64,000 nucleotides of DNA from Ulota crispa (lineage: Eukaryota; Streptophyta; Bryopsida; Orthotrichales; Orthotrichaceae), in NCBI GenBank assembly GCA_963920765.1, contig OY987244.1, positions 13,456,501-13,520,500 of the forward strand, given 5' to 3'. Positions 57,844-64,000 of the stretch are shown here, one piece after another. The position numbers were made by a program, and so were the translations under genes. The notes beneath the pieces are model-generated. The model saw nothing but the letters and a program-made list of their open reading frames with translations, was not told the origin of the DNA and did not search any database. Positions within the stretch are counted from its first letter, which is position 1, and each line of letters starts with the position of its first letter.

Positions 57844-58164
57844 TGAAAACTTGATGGATACCCTTGAAGTTTGGGATGTTTGTGTAGATGCTGTGATTTT
57901 TCAAAAATTGCACAGATACCCTCAAATCATAATTTCTAAGTATTTGATTTGTTGTGGATGGTACTTCCTTCTCCCTTTGTGAGTACATTGTTTCCTTTTT
58001 GTTTTATTGCACCCTTAGTATCAACATTGGTCATGAAAAAAATGATACTCACAACAAAACCAATGCTTGAATATTGCATTTGAAGGGAATTTGTGCAATT
58101 TTTGGAAAATCAAGGACATCCATACAAATATCTCAAACTTCAAGGGTATCCATCAAGCTCTTCC
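57844..58164. mobile_element. Foldback MITE of the GGGAAAATTT..GGATACCC family
   Basis: GAAAACTTGATGGATACCC pairs with the complement of GGTATCCATCAAGCTCTTCC; 321 bp. Confidence 0.65.
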
Positions 58165-59196
58165 TACATGAAAAGGAATATTTTTTTGCATTAGCCAATC
58201 ATCCTCCTTGGTTTCACCTCATTTCTTTAAAGTTGCAAGTGGACATATTTTGAGAGACTTACAAACAAGGTTCTTTTTTTTGGTAATGTAGCTACACAAT
58301 AAATACAGACATGCCCAAGACGTGCCCTCTCAAGTGAGGTGGATTTCTTGGGGGACAACACTGCATTTGTGGATATTGAATCTTACTATTGCTAATCTGG
58401 CTATTAATCACTAGAAAAAAAAGCCTACTTACAAGTAACAAACATGTGCTTACTACATAAAGTTTTGAAAATTCATCACTAATTCAATAATGCTTTAAAC
58501 ATATGAAAAAAATTGGGTTACATTTGGCATCTATTTCTCTTTGTTTAAAAAATTAAATAAAATCTTCTTGTCTCAAAATGCCCATGAAAAGGTAAACTAG
58601 TCCTTAAAATGTCATTTTTTAAGCAGACTACTTTGCTTACAGCTATAGTAGTGGGTGGAAGACCTAAATTTTTACAAAATAAATGAGGTAATAACTAATA
58701 AAGAGAACATTAAATCTGCATATTTTTAAACATTTAACTTAGTTTGCCATATTGGATCAATGTGGACATTTATAAGGTCAATATCCATGACTTTAAGCTA
58801 GGAGAATTGAAAGTTTCAATAATCCCATGGCCCTTATGGAAAGATTTCTTAAAAGGGGTTGGACTGTTTAGTTCAAGTATATATTTATGACATTGAAATT
58901 GTGTATTTAGCGTTCAATCCACATATGCCTAAAGTCATAATCCAAAACTAGTTAAACATTCATTTATATAGGAGTTCGATTTTCAAGAGGTTAGTTAAGG
59001 GTTTGTCATGTTGGTGAGGTTTAATTGAAGGATGTTTCACAACATTGGCGCCTTTGACTGAAGACAAGTGCCTTAAAAGATGTAAATTTGGAGTAGCCCT
59101 ATTTTTCTATTTTAAAGTATGTAAGCTATGGAGTCATTTGAGTGTTAAAATCATAAAAGTCAAGACCGAGGTGGATTTCGAGTTTTGATTTGTGAC
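58165..59196. other. AT-rich intergenic DNA, no gene seen
   Basis: Nothing recognised. Confidence 0.5.
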
Positions 59197-59408
59197 AACC
59201 CAATTTTAGCTAATTGTTTAAAGATCTATTTGGGTACTAGAGCAAAATTAACCCAATTTTAGCTTATTGTTTAAAGATCTATTTGGGTACTAGAGCAAAA
59301 TTAACCCAATTTTAGCTGATTGTTTAAAGATCTATTTGGGTACTAGAGCAAAATTAACCCAATTTTAGCTGATTGTTTAAAGATCTATTTGGGTACTAGA
59401 GCAAAATT
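59197..59408. repeat. Tandem repeat, 4 x 53 bp
   Basis: Units begin AACCCAATTTTAGC at 59197, 59250, 59303 and 59356 and end AGAGCAAAATT. The units differ at only about one position (TAATTG, TTATTG or TGATTG), indicating recent amplification. Confidence 0.95.
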
Positions 59409-59551
59409 TTGTTAAGACTCTTTTTTTTATTTCCTTTTTTAATTAGCAAGTGCAAATTTTTGTTATGCAACTATTTGACATAAGAGTCTGTAACCATTAC
59501 AAGTGAGTAAACAACCATGTGTTCTTGCAAACACTAATAACCATTTGCCAA

Positions 59552-59652
59552 TTTAGCCAAGTCATGTTCCCGTAGCTTTAGCCAAGTCATGCTCTGATAG
59601 CTTTAGCCAAGTCATACTCTCATAGTTTTAGCCAAGTCATGCTCCCATAGCT
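59552..59652. repeat. Tandem repeat, four units of about 25 bp
   Basis: TTTAGCCAAGTCATGCTC plus CATAGC-like tail, repeated four times with small differences. It lies 140 bp after the 53-bp array and is unrelated to it. Confidence 0.85.
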
Positions 59653-60329
59653 TGCTCTTCAAAGTCCAATCAAGTGTATTTGAAGAATTGAATTGTTTCC
59701 TGGTATCCAAATGGCAACATTCCACATGAGTGACATAACTTAGTTAGATTTATAATCTTATTCAATGGAGTCTAACGCAAATACGCAATGAAAGGAGAAA
59801 CTAATTACTGGACAAGGATAAAACATGATTATACTTCATACCAAACTTGTCATCCTTCTGAAATGTCCTCATTAAATATGATTAAACAAAAACAAAGTCA
59901 TCCAACCAACCATTGAAGTCATGTGCATCAACATGAAAGAAATAACACAAAGAATAATATAACCTAGTTAGAAATAGTTTGCATTCCATTCAGCCATGGT
60001 TGTCACATCCAGTGAAATTTGACTGTTGTAGTACAAGATAAGATAAGTGAACAAACAAATTGGACCTGGCAGAGTGGCTATCCACGCTAGAATCAGGATG
60101 CAGATGTCAAGGCGCAATTTTTAGGTTGTATTCAAAACTCGATTGTTTTTTTAAGAAGAAAAAAAAAGCGCTTGCTTTTGTGCCTTAATTGAATGTGTTT
60201 ATGTTAGATGGACAAGTAGTTTAGGGATGGTCCAATGTGACAACCATGCATTCAATGCCACTCCCATGACTCAACATATTATTTCTTCAAATCAACAACA
60301 AAATGACAAAACTCTACTCACATATCCTT
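59653..60329. other. Intergenic DNA, no gene seen
   Basis: Nothing recognised beyond short words of the GTCCAATGTGACAA repeat near 60232. Confidence 0.45.
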
Positions 60330-60965
60330 GCACGGAATATTGCGTTTAGGTTGCCCACAGTAATTGCTTGACATTTTACACAATATAAATATTTAGTGCT
60401 ACTACAATAATAGTTTCATTACTTTCATCACTAGTTATAGCATTAAATCTTAAAAGAATTCCTAAAAACAACAATGATGTTGCAAAAAAACAAACTAGCA
60501 GTGTCCATGTTGCTAACCACATGAAATCCTAGAATCTAGAGAATTGCATACATGGTTGTCACATTGGATTGCCCATCCGTCTGCTTGCCCATACACCCAA
60601 AGTGCCCAATTGAGCTCATGGTCCATGAGATGTAGTCAAGCTCATAGTTGACTTCAAAAAATGACAAAAAATGACAAAAAAAAACTTGCTTTGTACATGC
60701 TCATGACACTCATTGTTGCCAATAGGAGATCAAAACGTGGACTTAGAGCCTCATCACATAGTAAAAGTGAAAAATAACAATTTAATTCTTCATTTTTTAG
60801 GTCAAAAGCTTAAATATGGTCAGTGCATTGCTGTTCAACAACCAAATCTTGCCCAAAGTAACATGTAATTTGCATATTACCTCCAACTCGAAGTGACCAA
60901 GTGATGAGTCATGAGATACCTTCCCAAGATAAGACAACCAAATTGTACAGGCAATCTAAATGCAA
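60330..60965. repeat. CTACACT-family repeat interrupted by another repeat
   Basis: The outer parts (60330-60547, 60891-60965) align with 37866-38140. The middle (60548-60890, starting GGTTGTCACATTGGA) is the repeat also seen at 46440-46680 and 56040-56390. Confidence 0.5.
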
Positions 60966-61228
60966 TATCCGTGTAACTATTTTACTATTCTCTAACGACC
61001 GTACATGCAAAAAAATTGAACGGAGCCCCCAAATTACTTTCAAGTTTGAGCTGACTAGATCCTCGTTCAAACAGTCAAAACGTCAAAAAGAAGGTAAGGA
61101 TGAGTTGAGCAAGAAGCAATCAGTCAATCACTACTCCAGGCCCACCAACACAGCTTCCCCAAAACATAGTTTAAAAAAAAAAAATCACATCAATTCAATC
61201 AGTGATTTCTTTACTAAAATTTTCAACC

Positions 61229-61235
61229 TATAAAG
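61229..61235 (+). promoter_or_regulatory. TATA box of the oxidase gene
   Basis: TATAAAG stands about 25-30 bases before a CT-rich stretch (GCAGTGCTCTCAACTCAAGC) typical of plant transcription starts, followed by a leader exon with a good donor. The assignment rests on spacing and context. Confidence 0.5.
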
Positions 61236-61257
61236 TAGCACCCTGCCTGCAGTGCTC

Positions 61258-62716
61258 TCAACTCAAGCACCCCCTTTCCAAGACCGGCCTCGGTCTTCTG
61301 CTGTGCAGACTCCAGAGGTATGTTTTCATGATGCCATCTCTTCAATTATTTCAGTTGGGTAAGTCTAGATTAACATCCCTAGTGTTTCAGCCAGAGTTCC
61401 AAACATGTGAAAATTAAGAGCTTTCTAGAGCTCAAAGATCTCAGCTTTTGGATTATAATCTCTTAGTAAAACCTCGTTGCTCTCTACAACCTACAAGTGT
61501 TGCTCTCTATATTTCTAATGTGTGAGTTTACGAGTCTGAGGCTCTCTATAATCTAGGACTAGTCAAGATCTGAGATCTCAGATGCGCTGTTGCAGTTCTC
61601 AGTTGTTGTGAGAGCTCTTTTCTCCAAATACGTCAATCTTTGAGTGAGGTCTAGCTAGCCCTGTTGAAGCTCTAAAGTCTAGGACAGGTATAGATCTGAG
61701 GTCTCAGATGAGGTGAACCAGCTGCGGTTTCTAGTTGCTCGAGAACCCAGCCTTTTTCGTCTAACCATGTCTTTTGCTTAGTGAAAGGAAAGCTCTAAAA
61801 TCTAAGGTCCCTATAGATCTGAGGTTTCCCGAGCGGTGATTTGACAAGTCGCCTCAAAGGAACAAATTCTAACCCTGTGAGCAGCTTGTGGGATCTGTGT
61901 GCAATTTGCTCAAGCATATCACTGGTCAATTGGTCATGCTATTGCTTTGAGCTGGTATTGTAAATGGCGGAAGTTTATTTGCCAAAAGTTTGTGACATGT
62001 ATTCGCAAGGGTCAAATTTTTGTCTACAAACTATGACCAGTATAGATTTTGGATTCAAGCAACTATAGACCTATAATGGGCTCAAATTTATGACCAATTT
62101 AGTGGAAACAACTTTCAATAAAATGAACACAGCTATAATTTTTCATCAGACTTCATTGAATGGAATTGCTTCGTCAAATTTTACTTAATTTCTGAACTAG
62201 ATTTTGGACTATTCATGCTACTGTGAACTCTGCAAGTTCTTGGACATCAACTCATCAAGAGATGTTTTGCTCTTTTGCAAGTTATTTGAGTCAATTATAT
62301 TTAACTAACAATGGATTATAAAGGATTATGAAGACAAATAAAGACAATACATGGCCATAGTGAGTGACTGAGGGATTATGATACACATCCTCTATCTAGA
62401 ACTAAGCTTTTCAAGCATGAACTGGATCTAGCAAAAACTTCCAAGTTTCTCTACACGGTTCTTATTTCTCTTGACTTTAGACTGTTCCATAAATTTGTTA
62501 AATATAAAGTCTGTATAAATTCAAACACTGATGAACTCAATAGTTTCGCTTGACAAGTCTCTGGATTAAATCTTCTCACACTGATGCATGTTTATTTTCA
62601 GGTCCCAAGGCTGAGTGCCTGTTTTGAGGAGATTTTGTTAAATCTCAAGGACGTTAATATCATTCCAGGGGTTTCACTCAACCCCTTTTTCTCTCTCAAG
62701 TGGAAATTGTTTCAAC
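61258..62716 (+). other. 5' untranslated leader with a 1.28-kb intron
   Basis: The leader exon, about 61258-61317, ends TCCAGAG before GTATGTTTTC. The intron ends TTTATTTTCAG at 62601, and the leader continues from 62602 to the start codon. The intron is T-rich with several diverged repeats of AGGTCTCAGATG-like words (61560-61840), resembling a small internal duplication. Confidence 0.5.
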
Positions 62717-62830
62717 ATGGGCCTCATTGTAAGACGTGGAGGATGGTTTTCGGTGATGAGAGCAGTAATCTTGGTCCTGTTCGTTCAGATGCAGGCAACG
62801 GCGGCAGAGACGAAATACTATAACTGGACT
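62717..62830 (+). CDS. First coding exon of a secreted multicopper oxidase-like protein (partial)
   Basis: ATG 62717 opens 38 codons ending in a strong donor, ACT/GTGAGT, phase 0. A second in-frame ATG at 62756 gives MRAVILVLFVQMQATAAET, a typical signal peptide with cleavage near Ala-Ala, followed by KYYNWT. That lead-in is characteristic of plant laccases and ascorbate oxidases, whose mature N-terminus forms the first strand of cupredoxin domain 1. The copper-binding His motifs would be in later exons, which do not appear before the window ends; repeats fill 62960-63630. The first ATG adds a basic stretch (RRGGW), so the second start is also plausible. Acts in the cell wall if correct. The identification rests on a short segment. 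Confidence 0.5.
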
Positions 62831-62959
62831 GTGAGTAATCAAAGCCCTATACAAATTAAAAAGGTTCCTTTGTGTAGGAAACTGCCAAATTTGTTGCTGG
62901 GTTAGGAAAGCATTAAACAATTTATTTTTTGCAGTTTTAGTACTAGCCTTTCATTCAAT

Positions 62960-63630
62960 CTACTACACTGAATACTGCGTTTAGGTTTCCCGAGACTAGT
63001 TTCTTGACATTTTCTACTACAAAAATATTTAGGGGAAATTTTAGGGGAAATTTTAGGGGAAATTTGATGGATACCCCTAAAGTTTTCAATGATAATATAG
63101 ATACCCTTGGTTTTCAGAAATTGCACAAATACCCTTAAAACATTTATTTTGCTTTTTCAAAATCATTATTTCTAAATCTTGGAATGAACGTCTTCATGTT
63201 TGAAGCATAGAAACACACAAAGATGGAACAAAATAATAGAAAAAAATACTTGCAAAACTATTTATGATGCTCTTTTGAGATGCTCTTTTGCAATGTCAAG
63301 GATATTTGAGCAATTTCTGAAAAATGAGGGTTATCTATACAAATATTGCAAATGTTAAGAGTACCCATCAAATTTTTCCAAATACTTACTGATTCTACAA
63401 TAATTTTTATCAATAATTATTGCAACAAACAGATATTTAAGGGGTCTAGCAACAACAACAAAGTTGCAAAAAAACAAACTAGCCGCATCCAAGTCATAAA
63501 TCATGTGAAATTTTAATGTTTGGAGAGTTAGCATGCACCTCTAAGTGACCAAGCAATGAATCATAAGGTAAATTTTCAAGGTAAGACAACCTGATTGTTG
63601 AGACAGCCTACATGCAATATTTTATTTAGT
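62960..63630. repeat. CTACACT-family MITE interrupted by a MULE-like MITE
   Basis: CTACACTGAATACTGCGTTT at the left and the complement of AATATTTTATTTAGTGTAG at the right. Lies inside the presumed first intron of the oxidase gene. Confidence 0.55.
63032..63379. mobile_element. Foldback MITE with near-perfect 9-bp duplication
   Basis: AAATATTTA (63023-63031) and AAATACTTA (63380-63388) flank it, differing at one base. The inner arms pair GATGGATACCCCTAAAG with the complement of TTAAGAGTACCCATC. The left end carries a short tandem, GGGGAAATTTTA, about three times. It gives the duplication size (9 bp, MULE-like) for the four-copy family. Confidence 0.7.
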
Positions 63631-64000
63631 GTAGTAGGAAAACGTGTTCACAATAATTAAGTGCATGTTTAACAAATTTTGAGATTGTTAAAAGTTCAAA
63701 AAAAATTATGGTTGAGAAATAAATACAAAACATTAATAGATCTCTAGATGTTTTACATAATTTCAAAATTACATGAACAATCCATAATTAGTTAAATACA
63801 ACAAACTTTAAACTTTGTCCCCAACGGTTTGTATACTTATATATGAGTCAATGTGAACACGCTGTTTCTAGTAGTGGTTCCCAAAGTTACTATTTTAATT
63901 CATTCTATTCAATATGGACTATAGATCGTAGTATCTATTTATATCCTACAGGTGGCATGCTAGCAATTATTATGGTCAGGAGTTCACTAACATGTTATAA
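63631..64000. other. AT-rich DNA, presumed intron of the oxidase gene
   Basis: No next coding exon with copper-site motifs is visible before the window end. Confidence 0.4.

Noticed and set aside
59197-59652. CRISPR-like array
   Set aside because: The repeats are contiguous without unique spacers and the context is a plant nuclear genome.
60065-60110. tRNA-like words (GGCAGAGTGGCT)
   Set aside because: No cloverleaf with matching acceptor and T arms could be formed.

Overview
This is nuclear DNA of a land plant. The evidence is spliceosomal GT-AG introns, a plant-type LR serpin, a plant-like NSUN5 rRNA methyltransferase, a probable secreted multicopper oxidase (laccase or ascorbate-oxidase type), and dense plant-type MITEs (Stowaway, Tourist, CACTA, MULE). 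There are no bacterial-style operons and no rRNA, tRNA or CRISPR. I cannot name the species; intergenic DNA is AT-rich and the repeats are heavily nested.

Host genes occupy a small part of the window. A complete 13-exon NSUN5-like gene lies on the minus strand (12.1-17.7 kb). An unrecognised plus-strand gene starts at 20.08 kb. A complete three-coding-exon serpin lies on the plus strand (28.9-31.0 kb), and its 5' leader exon/intron unit is present three times in tandem. The promoter, 5' leader and first coding exon of a secreted oxidase sit near the right edge (61.2-62.8 kb); the rest of that gene lies beyond the window. GC-raised islands at 7.0-7.4, 19.2-19.4, 22.4-22.9 and 24.8-25.4 kb look like gene remnants or leader exons without a recognisable product.

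Most of the rest is small DNA transposons, many inside one another. The dominant one is a family with ends TTAA-CCCCTAAA...TTTAGGGG-TTAA, with about 16 copies or fragments. In four cases an uninterrupted relative of the host repeat occurs elsewhere in the window, so the pre-insertion sequence can be read. In each case the insertion lies at a single TTAA that became duplicated. TTAA duplication plus CCC...GGG termini is the signature of piggyBac-type transposition, which to my knowledge is rare or poorly described in land plants. No transposase is visible here. The family includes ordinary copies of about 650-930 bp, head-to-head foldback derivatives, and a nearly identical inverted pair of 922-bp copies enclosing a 1.9-kb segment with a coding-like fragment. 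At 43.0-45.1 kb two copies are nested inside a CACTA MITE, which is itself inside a Tourist-like MITE (four levels).

Other families seen: MULE-like foldbacks with 9-11 bp duplications; a TA-flanked mariner-like MITE family (AGGTA...TACCT); Helitron-like 5' ends repeated in tandem with G-rich CATGGGGGA minisatellites; and 53-bp and about 25-bp tandem repeats near 59 kb. All identities were judged by eye, without database searches.
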